Origin: Leptolyngbya sp. BC1307
GTDB lineage: Bacteria > Cyanobacteriota > Cyanobacteriia > Phormidesmidales > Phormidesmidaceae
Direction: 5' to 3'
Assembly (NCBI RefSeq): GCF_002286735.1
Contig: NZ_NRTA01000032.1
Coordinates: forward strand, 1 to 51,151
Length of the DNA: 51,151 nucleotides
The notes below the pieces were generated by a model that was not told the DNA's origin, did not search any database, and saw nothing but the letters and a program-made list of their open reading frames with translations. Positions within the stretch are counted from its first letter, which is position 1; each line of letters opens with the position of its first letter. This document shows positions 18,257-26,066 of this stretch, piece by piece. Position numbers and translations under genes: made by a program.

Positions 18257-20470
18257 ATGACTGTAGCTGTTTCAAAATCTCCAGCCCCCGCCTTTTGTGA
18301 GGGAATTCAGCATTTTGGTAAGCCTACTGCTGAGTTTGAGCAGTATGGACAGTCGGCAGTCATTGGTGAAGGTAAGCAGGCTATCTCTTCTCCGAGCGAT
18401 CCGGCAGCGGTTTATCAGACGCTGCTGGCTGCTGATGCGCTGCGCTACCTGACGCTGCAGACAACAGCTAGCAAGCAGTCTGGCCATCCAGGAGGGTTTG
18501 CCAGCATTGCCGATGCGATCGCTTCTTTAGTCATGCTGGGTTACAAAAATCTGATCACCGAAGTCGGCCACCACGCCCCCGGCTTTTATAGCACCGTTTT
18601 TATGGACTCTTCTCTAGAGGCCATGGGCATTAAAACCGTGCAGCAACTGGGCGATCGCTTCCGCGAAACCCACGGGTTGCTCGGTCATCTCTCCGGCCAA
18701 ATTCCCGGCTTGCTCAGTCCGGCAGGCCCGCTAGGTCAAGGTCAGCACTTTGCTATGGCTGGGGCTAAGCTCCACCCTGACAAGCTGTTTCCGGTCACCA
18801 TTGGCGATGGCGGCTTAGGCGAACCCTACATCATGAGCAGTATGGCCCACTTCCATACGGCCTATCCAGAGACCACTAACTTTTTGCCGATTTTGGTGTG
18901 GAATGGCTTTTCGCAAGAGCACCACAGCATGGTCTCTACGCAAAGCAACGAGGCTATGCTGGCCTACTGGCAGGGCAATGGCTTCGAGAACGTCATTTTG
19001 CTAGATGCCAAAGACTACGACGATGCCAATCAGTCTAGCGCTTATGTAGACAGCACTGCTTTTTCTATGGAGCAGCGGCTGGCCTTTACGCAGGCGATGC
19101 TAGAAGCGGTAGACGAAGCTGCTAAATCGGCCCTAGACGGCACGCTAACAGTGCTGATTGTCAAACAGCTCAAAGGCGCAGGAGTCCATAAGCGCGGGGC
19201 CCAGTCTCACAATTTGTATGCGGGTGACAGCCTGGAAAAAGACTACATTGTGGCGGCTCTCAAGGCGCGATCGCTCCCTCCTGCTGGCTGGAATCTGGTG
19301 CGCACCAACTTCGCGCGTGCTGGCGGTGGACCTGCGGCCCAGGTAGCTGTCACTGAATCAGAACTCCCTTTAGCTAAATTAGGTCAACTGCCGCTCAATG
19401 AATTTCCAGTAGGCGAGGGGAAAAAGCAGGTAGCCACAACCGCGATGGGTGCGCTGGTAGCCCACATCGGGCAGCAAGACCCCAACTTTGTGATTACCAA
19501 CGCTGACGGCAACGCGGCTTCGGGCATTAACAATATCAACCAGGCGCTGAAGATTGTGCACCCAACCGTCGATGAAACCTACTTCCAGGGGCCAGGCGGA
19601 CAGGTCTATGAGCCGCTGAGTGAAGATGCCTGTGCGGGCTTGGCAGCAGGTCAGGCACTGTTTGGTGGGCGATCGCTCTGGTGTTCTTACGAGTCTTTTG
19701 CGGTGAACGGTCTACCGATCTGGCAGACTGTGATTCAGGCCATGGCTGAGCTGCGCCGGGAGACCCCTTCTAGCATCTGTCTATTTACAGCAGGCGCACT
19801 AGAGCAGGGCCGCAACGGTTGGACGCATCAGCGCCCCGAAATCGAAAACTACTTTGCGGCAATGATGCGCAATGGCAACGTGTTTCCGCTGTTCCCAGTC
19901 GATGCTAACAGTATTCAAGTCTGCTACGACTGGGCAGTCACTACCAAAAACAAAGGTATTCCGATTACCGCGAGCAAGTCTCCTTTACCGGTCAGAACAA
20001 CAGTTGAACAAACCCGCCAGGCGTTAGAAAAAGGCGCGATTGAATTGCAGTCTACGCCCGGTGGGAGAACGGTTGTTTTTGCAGTCGTCGGCGATCTGGT
20101 TTTAATCCCAGTAATCGACGCGGCTCGCGCTCTAGCCGCGCAGGGCATTGGTTCTAAGATTGTTGCTATTATCAGTCCGCGCCGCCTCTACCGCCCGAGC
20201 GATGTGGCTTGGGAAACCTGTTCGCAGGCCGCAGACAATGGCTTTTTGTCTGATGCTGAGTTTTTAGAGCTATTTGATGGCGACGCTCTCGTCGGTATCA
20301 GCGGCGGGGCGAGCGCCATGCTAGAGCCAGTCATGCTGCGGAGTGGGTTGCCTAGAGATGCGATCGCCTGGAAACGCGGCGAAACCACAGCTAGCGCTGC
20401 TCAGCTCCTCGCTTTTAACGGGCTAACAGCAGAGAAAATGGTCAACCGGGCCAAGGCGTTACTGAGCTAA
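18257..20470 (+). CDS. Transketolase/phosphoketolase-superfamily ThDP enzyme
   Basis: A 737-residue thiamine-diphosphate enzyme. The N-terminal half looks like transketolase: TTASKQSGHPGGFAS, and the cofactor motif GDG at 183-185 with its paired asparagine N216. The C-terminal half looks like phosphoketolase: GQVYEPLSEDACAG (E456) and EQGRNGWTHQ (Q517, H524), positions that by my eye match catalytic Glu, Gln and His of xylulose-5-P phosphoketolase, followed by D-A-N-S and SKSPLPVR. Canonical phosphoketolase is about 800 residues and has a different N-terminus. The likely substrate is a sugar phosphate, but the exact reaction is open. It converges on glnT. Confidence 0.75.
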   Translation: MTVAVSKSPAPAFCEGIQHFGKPTAEFEQYGQSAVIGEGKQAISSPSDPAAVYQTLLAADALRYLTLQTTASKQSGHPGGFASIADAIASLVMLGYKNLITEVGHHAPGFYSTVFMDSSLEAMGIKTVQQLGDRFRETHGLLGHLSGQIPGLLSPAGPLGQGQHFAMAGAKLHPDKLFPVTIGDGGLGEPYIMSSMAHFHTAYPETTNFLPILVWNGFSQEHHSMVSTQSNEAMLAYWQGNGFENVILLDAKDYDDANQSSAYVDSTAFSMEQRLAFTQAMLEAVDEAAKSALDGTLTVLIVKQLKGAGVHKRGAQSHNLYAGDSLEKDYIVAALKARSLPPAGWNLVRTNFARAGGGPAAQVAVTESELPLAKLGQLPLNEFPVGEGKKQVATTAMGALVAHIGQQDPNFVITNADGNAASGINNINQALKIVHPTVDETYFQGPGGQVYEPLSEDACAGLAAGQALFGGRSLWCSYESFAVNGLPIWQTVIQAMAELRRETPSSICLFTAGALEQGRNGWTHQRPEIENYFAAMMRNGNVFPLFPVDANSIQVCYDWAVTTKNKGIPITASKSPLPVRTTVEQTRQALEKGAIELQSTPGGRTVVFAVVGDLVLIPVIDAARALAAQGIGSKIVAIISPRRLYRPSDVAWETCSQAADNGFLSDAEFLELFDGDALVGISGGASAMLEPVMLRSGLPRDAIAWKRGETTASAAQLLAFNGLTAEKMVNRAKALLS

Positions 20471-20481
20471 AAGAGAAGGGC

Positions 20482-20506
20482 GTGAGAAGCGAGAGAATCT
20501 CACCTT
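20482..20506. terminator. Hairpin between convergent genes
   Basis: GTGAGA (20482-20487) pairs with TCTCAC (20498-20503), extended by AAG/CTT past a 3-base bulge. It sits between the stop codons of the ThDP enzyme and glnT and could serve both directions. The T-run after it is short. Confidence 0.4.
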
Positions 20507-20561
20507 TGGCGGCGGCAGCAGACAAGAGACTCAATCACTGACCAACCGACTAACTCAATGC

Positions 20562-21887
20562 CTAAACATTGATATACTGCGCCATCTCCCAATCGGTGAC
20601 GATAGAACAGAACCCGCTCCACTCTTTGTTTTTAAATTCAAAGAAGGTTTTTGCGCCAAGTTCGCCTAAAGTATCCATCAGCAGTTTGTTTTGCTTGAGC
20701 ATGGTCAATGCCTCAAACAGATTCGTCGGCAGGGTTTCCAGATTTGGGAACTCTGCGCCCCGAGCGAACAAATTCTCGTCAATTCTCGCTCCCGGAGAGG
20801 TCTCTTTTTCAATACCGTCTAGTCCTGCTGCCAAGAGTCCGGCTAGCGCCAGGTAAAGATTGGCTGAGCCGTCAATTAACCGACATTCAAATCGGCCAGC
20901 CTCAGGAATGCGCAGCATATGGGAGCGGTTGTTGCCGCCATAGGAAATGTATCGCGGTGTCCAAGTGCTGCCAGAAGTTGTTGCACTTGCCCCTAGCCGC
21001 CGGTATGAGTTCACAGTGGGTGCAAACAGGGCCGTGAGCCCCTTGGCGTGAGCGAGAACACCGCCGAGAAAGCAATAGCCTACCGGAGACAGTCCGCCTG
21101 CGTCTGCGCCTTTGTCAAAGCTGTTGGTGTCGCCTTGCCACAGGCTGCTGTGGACATGCCCGCCGCTGCCGGTAATATGGCTGAAGGGTTTGGGCATAAA
21201 AGTAGCCGTCAGGCCGCGCTGTTCGGCCAGGGTTTTGACCATGTATTTAAAGAAGGTGTGGCGATCGCACGTTGTCTTGGCATCGCTATAGCCCCAGTTC
21301 AGCTCAAACTGACCGTTAGCATCTTCATGATCGCACTGATAGGGATCCCAACCGAGCTGCTCCATATAGCCGACGATAGTAGAAATTAAATCGAACTGAC
21401 GCATCAGGTTAATTTGGTCGTAGCAGGGCCGCTCTGCGGTATCGCGTTCGTCAGCAACAACGTAACCCGCCTCAGTTTTTTTCAGTAAAAAGAACTCCGC
21501 TTCTACTCCAGCTTTGTAGGTGTAGCCCATCGCTTCACACTGATCGACCACCCGGCCTAAAATCATCCGAGGTGCAGCCGGAAAGGGTTTACCTTCAAAG
21601 AACACATCGCTGGCCACCCAACCGACGGTAGGCTCCCACGGTAGCTGAATCAGTGAGCTAGGGTCAGGAATAGCGGCAATCTCCGCAGCGTCTGGTCCCA
21701 GCCCCAAATTAGAAGCAAAGGAGCTAAAAAAAGCGCCGTCTTGCTCGACAGCGGCAATTTTGGCAGCAGGTACCAGCTTGGCCCGCGTTCCGCCTAGCAA
21801 ATCGGTGTAGGAGACCAAAAAGAATTTGATGCCGAGCGTTTTAGCTTGCTCTACCAGGCTTTGTGTCTGTGTTAGCGTTCCGACCAT
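20562..21887 (-). CDS. glnT: Type III-like glutamate-ammonia ligase (GlnT)
   Basis: A 441-residue enzyme of the glutamine synthetase superfamily in the GlnT/type III glutamate-ammonia ligase clade; some relatives make gamma-glutamyl derivatives of amines instead of glutamine, so the acceptor is not certain. Seen: metal site A-G-V-E-A-E-F-F-L-L, NGQFELNWG, ATP-site S-G-G-H-V-H-S-S-L, NSYRRLG, and RIPEAGRFECRLIDGSANLYLALAG. A near-ideal NtcA promoter lies upstream (21927-21968), and GGCGGAA precedes the ATG. Nitrogen-starvation induction is therefore expected. Confidence 0.88.
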   Translation of the reverse strand: MVGTLTQTQSLVEQAKTLGIKFFLVSYTDLLGGTRAKLVPAAKIAAVEQDGAFFSSFASNLGLGPDAAEIAAIPDPSSLIQLPWEPTVGWVASDVFFEGKPFPAAPRMILGRVVDQCEAMGYTYKAGVEAEFFLLKKTEAGYVVADERDTAERPCYDQINLMRQFDLISTIVGYMEQLGWDPYQCDHEDANGQFELNWGYSDAKTTCDRHTFFKYMVKTLAEQRGLTATFMPKPFSHITGSGGHVHSSLWQGDTNSFDKGADAGGLSPVGYCFLGGVLAHAKGLTALFAPTVNSYRRLGASATTSGSTWTPRYISYGGNNRSHMLRIPEAGRFECRLIDGSANLYLALAGLLAAGLDGIEKETSPGARIDENLFARGAEFPNLETLPTNLFEALTMLKQNKLLMDTLGELGAKTFFEFKNKEWSGFCSIVTDWEMAQYINV

Positions 21888-22399
21888 AGTAAGTTCCGCC
21901 AGCTTAAGCTGTATGGTTTCTGCCTTAGTAAAACAGCCTGACTCACCAGCTTTTGTAGCATCTGTTACTAAATCTTTCTTGTAGTCGTAAGCTTAGCTGG
22001 AGAGGGAAAAAACTGTGGGAAAGCCCAGAAGTTGGTGTGATCTCTGCATAGGGATGTACTTTACAAAGGCTGGAATTTGCGATCGCAATCCACAGGCGGG
22101 ACCAGTATTCAGCATGGAGGTCTTGAAAAACCATTTGTACTGCTCAACTGCCGCGACACTAGAGGTGATTAGACCTGGCCCAGAGTCTGAAACGTAGATA
22201 GTTCATCATGTTTCGTGACAAATAGTGGCCTCTGACCGCCTAGTAGTCATAGGGTGTCGAGCTACTTGCGCTCAGTCGCAGCTGCGCTTCAATTGTCATA
22301 ACAAGTATCCTACTCTGTGATTTCAGCTACATATTGATGTATCAAAAGATAGTTCACTGTGCGTAGCTATGTACTTTAGCAAGCAACAGGTATCTGTCT
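21888..22399. other. Divergent intergenic region between glnT and the acetamidase gene
   Basis: A 512-base spacer. It contains the NtcA promoter of glnT at its left end, a HIP1 site near 22079-22086, the segment ATTGTCATAACAAG (22292-22305) that matches 12 of 14 bases of the palindrome upstream of the desaturase gene at 42759, and a small inverted repeat TTGAT-gt-ATCAA (22334-22345) near the acetamidase start. Open frames here of about 60 codons show no family features. Confidence 0.55.
21927..21968 (-). promoter_or_regulatory. NtcA-activated promoter of glnT
   Basis: On the minus strand, GTAACAGATGCTAC (21968-21955) is a perfect GTA-N8-TAC box, the known binding site of the cyanobacterial nitrogen regulator NtcA. 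Exactly 22 bases later lies TTTACT (21932-21927), a -10 element close to TAnnnT. This is the class II activation spacing. It predicts a transcript start near 21920 and a leader of about 33 bases before the glnT ATG. Confidence 0.8.
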
Positions 22400-23611
22400 A
22401 TGGAAAGCATGAAGGTGTGGTTTGGTGGATCGTTGAGGCAAGTGCAGCAGCGTTTCAGATGGTTTTTAGGAGAACGAGCCGCTGCCGGGAAGGATCGGCG
22501 ATCGCTGATCGCCCTCGCATTGGTAACCATGCTGACGCTCTGTGCCGCCAACGGGTCACTCAAATCTTTAGCGTCAACTGAAATTGCTCAGTCAACAGGT
22601 CAGGTTTACGAGGTAAAGTCAACGCCAGATCATGTGATCTGGGGAGAACTCTTTAAGCCAGATAGTGAGCCGATTTTGACGATTCAATCGGGCGACCAGG
22701 TAGTCTTAGAAACGATTTCTCACGAGGGAATCTTAGCCGACCAGGGTGACACGGTTGAGTTTTTGACAGGGCAGGGAATTAAAGAAGAGGATATTCTCCC
22801 TGACCAGCTGATAGTGAAAGCCAACGTCGAGAAAACCGGCCCCGGTCCCCACGTCATCACCGGCCCAATTTATATAGAGGGCGCGGAACCTGGCGATGTA
22901 TTGGAAATCAAAACTGTCGATATTGCCTATCGGGTACCCTATGGTGTGATTTCCAACCGTCATGGTAAAGGCGCGCTACCGGGAGAGTTTCCGGTGAACG
23001 ATGCAGATATCTATACCAAAGTGATTCCTGTTGATATGGCGAAAGATATCGGTGTTTTTCGGCCTAGCAATGGCCAGCCTGATCTGGGCATCCCGTTAAA
23101 ACCCTTCATGGGAATTATGGGTGTGGTTCCGGCCAATGTGGAAGATGCTGTAAACTCTATTCCACCCGGCGTCTATGGCGGGAACGTCGATATCAAACTG
23201 TTGGGCATCGGCAGCAGTCTTTATTTACCCGTTCAGGTACCCGGAGCCCTGTTCTATTCTGGCGATCCGCACTGCGCTCAGGGAAACGGAGAGGTCGCGC
23301 TGACGGCGATTGAATGCTCACTGACGCCCACCTTTGAGTTAGTGCTGCACAAAGAGATGACACTCGAACAACCCATGGGTGAGACTGAAGATGCCTGGAT
23401 CGCCGTTGGTCTCGATGAAGATCTCGATGAAGCGATGAAAGAGTCAGTCAGAGAGTCTTTGCGAATCGTCAACAGCGAATATGAGCTGACCGAGCAAGAC
23501 GCGCTACTTTTAGGAAGCGCTGCTATTGACTTTGAGGTCTCTCAAGTTGTCGACATTGTCAAAGGCATTCACGGCGTGATTCCAAAGCAGCTATTTGTGC
23601 CGTTGGAATAG
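22400..23611 (+). CDS. Exported acetamidase/formamidase-family protein
   Basis: A 403-residue FmdA/AmdA-family protein. Enzymes of this family hydrolyse formamide or acetamide, releasing ammonia. Seen: the D-H-V-I-W-G start of the fold, GPGPHVITGPIYIEGAEPGDVLEIK, FMGIMGVVPA, P-P-G-V-Y-G-G-N-V-D-I-K, and the conserved F-Y-S-G-D-P-H-C-A-Q-G-N-G-E-V loop. Residues 35-60 (SLIALALVTMLTLCAANG) form a hydrophobic export signal or anchor, which is unusual because the well-studied members are cytoplasmic. ATG codons at 22400 and 22409 are both possible; GGAAA lies before the second. With glnT divergent upstream, the pair could recover ammonia from amides. Confidence 0.85.
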   Translation: MESMKVWFGGSLRQVQQRFRWFLGERAAAGKDRRSLIALALVTMLTLCAANGSLKSLASTEIAQSTGQVYEVKSTPDHVIWGELFKPDSEPILTIQSGDQVVLETISHEGILADQGDTVEFLTGQGIKEEDILPDQLIVKANVEKTGPGPHVITGPIYIEGAEPGDVLEIKTVDIAYRVPYGVISNRHGKGALPGEFPVNDADIYTKVIPVDMAKDIGVFRPSNGQPDLGIPLKPFMGIMGVVPANVEDAVNSIPPGVYGGNVDIKLLGIGSSLYLPVQVPGALFYSGDPHCAQGNGEVALTAIECSLTPTFELVLHKEMTLEQPMGETEDAWIAVGLDEDLDEAMKESVRESLRIVNSEYELTEQDALLLGSAAIDFEVSQVVDIVKGIHGVIPKQLFVPLE

Positions 23612-23774
23612 GCCGGGTATTTTGAGTCGTGGCACTGTCGCCCGCTATCCTGTCTATGTTGTTTAGGAATTGCAGACCAAGGCAGATAGGCAATTCTTCA
23701 GCGAGAATAGAGGCGCTCAAAGCGGCGATCAATCTTTAAACCTGACTATGCGGTCGAACATTCGGCCGCTACTC

Positions 23775-23800
23775 AGACAGCATCAAAAGACAGCATCAAA
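23775..23800. repeat. 13-bp perfect tandem duplication
   Basis: AGACAGCATCAAA occurs at 23775-23787 and 23788-23800, about 100 bp upstream of the cation transporter start. Confidence 0.9.
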
Positions 23801-23902
23801 ATATACTTTAGAGACAACTCAGAACCAATCAGTATGCGCCGTTGTAACTGCTCAGAACATAATCTATTGCAGGGTAATCTGCCCGAGTCGACTTCTACCC
23901 GC

Positions 23903-24523
23903 ATGAATAAAATCCACATGCTGAGTATTGGCCTATTTTTATCAGGTGGGTTCTCGTTTTTTGAATGGACGGCAGGTTGGTGGAGTCATAGCCTTACACT
24001 AATAACAGACGCGGGCCACATGCTGTCTGACTGCTTGGCATTGAGCTTGGCGATTGGGGCAGCTTGGCTAGCGCATTTAGCCATCCAAAAGCAGGACTCC
24101 TTGGGGCCACAAACAGCAGAAATTGCCGCTGCACTCGCCAATGGCATAGGGCTATTAGTTCTTGCTGTATGGGTGGTTTGGGAAGCGGTGAATCGCTTTC
24201 ACGGAGAGCATCCTGCCGTGGCAGGCGAGGTGATGCTAGTGACGGCTATCGTGGGCTTGGGCGTCAATATCATAGCCGCGTCAGTTTTGCATGACCACAG
24301 CCAACACGACTTCAATGTTCGCGGCGCGTTTCTGCATGTCTTGGCAGATACTGTCAGTTCGGCGGGTGTGATTGTCTCCGCCGTTCTGATCTGGGCGTTT
24401 CATTGGAATTGGGTCGATCAGATTATCAGCCTATGCATCGCCGTCATGCTTGGCATAGGCTCACTTCCCCTAATCTTTGATAGCCTTCAGTCCCTTCAAA
24501 GGGCCAGCACTGCAAAGCACTAA
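23903..24523 (+). CDS. Short CDF-family cation transporter
   Basis: A 206-residue member of the cation diffusion facilitator family, which exports Zn2+ and similar ions by proton antiport. Six membrane helices are visible. The metal site is intact: H-M-L-S-D in helix 2 (D-A-G-H-M-L-S-D-C) and H-V-L-A-D in helix 5. The usual His-rich loop between helices 4 and 5 is reduced to HDHSQHDF, and the protein ends right after helix 6, so the cytoplasmic C-terminal domain of about 90 residues is absent. The frame is open upstream to 23834, but MNKIHML at 23903 matches family starts better. It could be a naturally short type or a 3'-truncated gene. Confidence 0.8.
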   Translation: MNKIHMLSIGLFLSGGFSFFEWTAGWWSHSLTLITDAGHMLSDCLALSLAIGAAWLAHLAIQKQDSLGPQTAEIAAALANGIGLLVLAVWVVWEAVNRFHGEHPAVAGEVMLVTAIVGLGVNIIAASVLHDHSQHDFNVRGAFLHVLADTVSSAGVIVSAVLIWAFHWNWVDQIISLCIAVMLGIGSLPLIFDSLQSLQRASTAKH

Positions 24524-24544
24524 GAACATCACAATCAGTCATCC

Positions 24545-24850
24545 TTAACGATAGGTTTCAAACAACAATAGTTCAGGGCTGAGAAATGACGTCTGCTTCG
24601 GGCTCTTGTCCACTTTAGATACTAGTGGCGAAATATTTTTTAACCTATCGATAGGGTCATGAGTTTGACGAACTGAGATGTGCGAGTCGTCTCTTTTCAA
24701 CCACTCGTGAACCCGCTTACAGTCGATCACAGTCGCCGTCATCAGATGTTGTAAGTGAGTTTTGGCCAAACCAATATAGCGAACATGGCGTAGCTCATAA
24801 GCGCGGATGCCTTCGGAGAGCGTACCTGCGATACCAGAGCGTAACGCGGA
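24545..24850 (-). pseudogene. Transposase C-terminal remnant (IS1182-like)
   Basis: The frame reads RSGIAGTLSEGIRAYELR, then H-V-R-Y-I-G-L-A-K-T-H-L-Q-H, which matches the C-terminal signature of IS1182-type DDE transposases as I know it (R-A-G-I-E-G-T-L-S-Q-G .. R-Y-I-G-L-A-K-T-H-L-Q-H). Only about 100 residues remain of an expected 450 or more; the N-terminus and catalytic acids are gone and the frame then runs into the 3' end of the aldo/keto reductase gene. It is a dead relic of an old insertion. Confidence 0.75.
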
Positions 24851-24870
24851 GAGCAAAACAAGCGATGACT

Positions 24871-25821
24871 CTACGCCCAAAAGCTCTCACCCTCGTAGGT
24901 GATGCCAGGGAAAAACCACCCTCTCGGGCTGACGTAGCGATAGTGAATATCAATGTTTTCTAGGGCAGCGCGAGCTTCATCAGAGAGATTGTGCTCTGTA
25001 GCCGCCAGGTTTTGGGCAATCCGCCCAGCGTTAGTAGACTTAGGAATGACCACAGTATCGCGGCTTAAGGCCCAGGCAATTAGCATCTGAGCAGGGGTCA
25101 CGCCTTCTTTGTCGGCAGTCGCTTTCACCGTCTCATTTTCGAGCAGCGGCGGCTCGTCTTTTGCCTTCATGCTGTCGGGGCGATCGCTCGATCCTAAAGG
25201 CGAATATGCCGTCACACAGATGCCCTGCTCGCGGCAGTAGGCCAATAGCTCAGTTTGCGGATTGTAAGGATGCAGTTCTACCTGATTCATCGCTGGCACA
25301 GCGCCGCTCTCATCAATTAGCTGCTTCAGCTTAGAAACCGTAAAGTTAGAGACCCCAACGCTCTTCACAAGATTCTTCTCCCGCAGCTTCAGCATTGCCT
25401 CAAACGTTTTAGACAAGGGCATTTCCGCCAGCGGCCAAAAATCTTCAGGAGCCTTGTGCTGCGATTTTCCAGGCCGAAAGGCAATCGGCCAGTGCATCAA
25501 AAACAGATCTATATAGTCGAGTCCAAGCGCCGTCAGCGTCTCCTGACAACCCGTTTCTACATCATCGGGTGCATGAAAAGTATTCCACAGTTTAGAGGTG
25601 ACGAAAATCTCCTCGCGCGTTACTATCCCGGCATCTATAGCATCACGGATGCCCTGACCCACCTCTTTTTCATTTTGATAAATCCAGGCCCCGTCAATAT
25701 GGCGATAGCCGACCCGCAGTGCTTCTTTTACCGCCTGACGAACTTCCCCTTCCGGCGATTTCCAGGTACCCAAACCGAAAGCGGGGATTTTGTTTCCATC
25801 GTTGAGCGTGTATGTCTTCAT
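24871..25821 (-). CDS. Aldo/keto reductase
   Basis: A 316-residue NADPH-dependent carbonyl reductase of the AKR superfamily, cytoplasmic. The complete catalytic tetrad is visible: D43 and Y48 in HIDGAWIYQNEKEVG, K77 in VTSKLWN, H110 in LFLMHWP. The C-terminal cofactor segment VVIPKSTNAGRIAQNL is intact. It resembles the AKR4/AKR5-type broad aldehyde reductases. GGAG lies 9 bases before the ATG. The stop is at the border of the transposase relic, so the last residues (PGITYEGESFWA) may be recent or altered. Confidence 0.92.
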   Translation of the reverse strand: MKTYTLNDGNKIPAFGLGTWKSPEGEVRQAVKEALRVGYRHIDGAWIYQNEKEVGQGIRDAIDAGIVTREEIFVTSKLWNTFHAPDDVETGCQETLTALGLDYIDLFLMHWPIAFRPGKSQHKAPEDFWPLAEMPLSKTFEAMLKLREKNLVKSVGVSNFTVSKLKQLIDESGAVPAMNQVELHPYNPQTELLAYCREQGICVTAYSPLGSSDRPDSMKAKDEPPLLENETVKATADKEGVTPAQMLIAWALSRDTVVIPKSTNAGRIAQNLAATEHNLSDEARAALENIDIHYRYVSPRGWFFPGITYEGESFWA

Positions 25822-26007
25822 GCGGGCTTCTCCACCAGTTTAGGCGGTTGATTACCTCGCTACCCTAAGGGTTCTTTTCATTAAAATCAATACCCCACAG
25901 CCTGAGAGAGTGACACAACGGCTACAGGGCATATAGGACAGCTTCCATAGCCTTCTGACCCTTCAGATAATATATTTAATTTTGCCAGGATTGAGCTCCA
26001 TTAACCT

Positions 26008-26035
26008 TTGTATCTGCTGCCAGCAGCAGATACAA
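26008..26035. terminator. 12-bp-stem hairpin downstream of cruP
   Basis: TTGTATCTGCTG (26008-26019) is a perfect inverted match of CAGCAGATACAA (26024-26035) with a 4-base loop CCAG. It lies 31 bp beyond the cruP stop codon on the minus strand. No T-run follows, so it may act as a 3' stabiliser or a weak terminator. Confidence 0.6.
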
Positions 26036-26066
26036 CTTGGTACCTACAGCGATCGCTCTCACCACA

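Noticed and set aside
22015-22197. 60-codon open frame between glnT and the acetamidase gene
   Set aside because: Lies in a regulatory spacer, has no recognisable motif and no Shine-Dalgarno sequence.
22339-22352. GTA-N8-TAG upstream of the acetamidase gene as a second NtcA site
   Set aside because: The last base of the box is wrong, and the hexamer 22 bases downstream (TTTAGC) is not a good -10 element.
23670-23906. 78-codon open frame before the cation transporter
   Set aside because: It spans a 13-bp tandem duplication and overlaps the transporter start; no family feature.
24871-25821. Aldo/keto reductase as part of the transposon relic
   Set aside because: It has its own full catalytic tetrad, ribosome site and normal length; only its stop lies near the relic.
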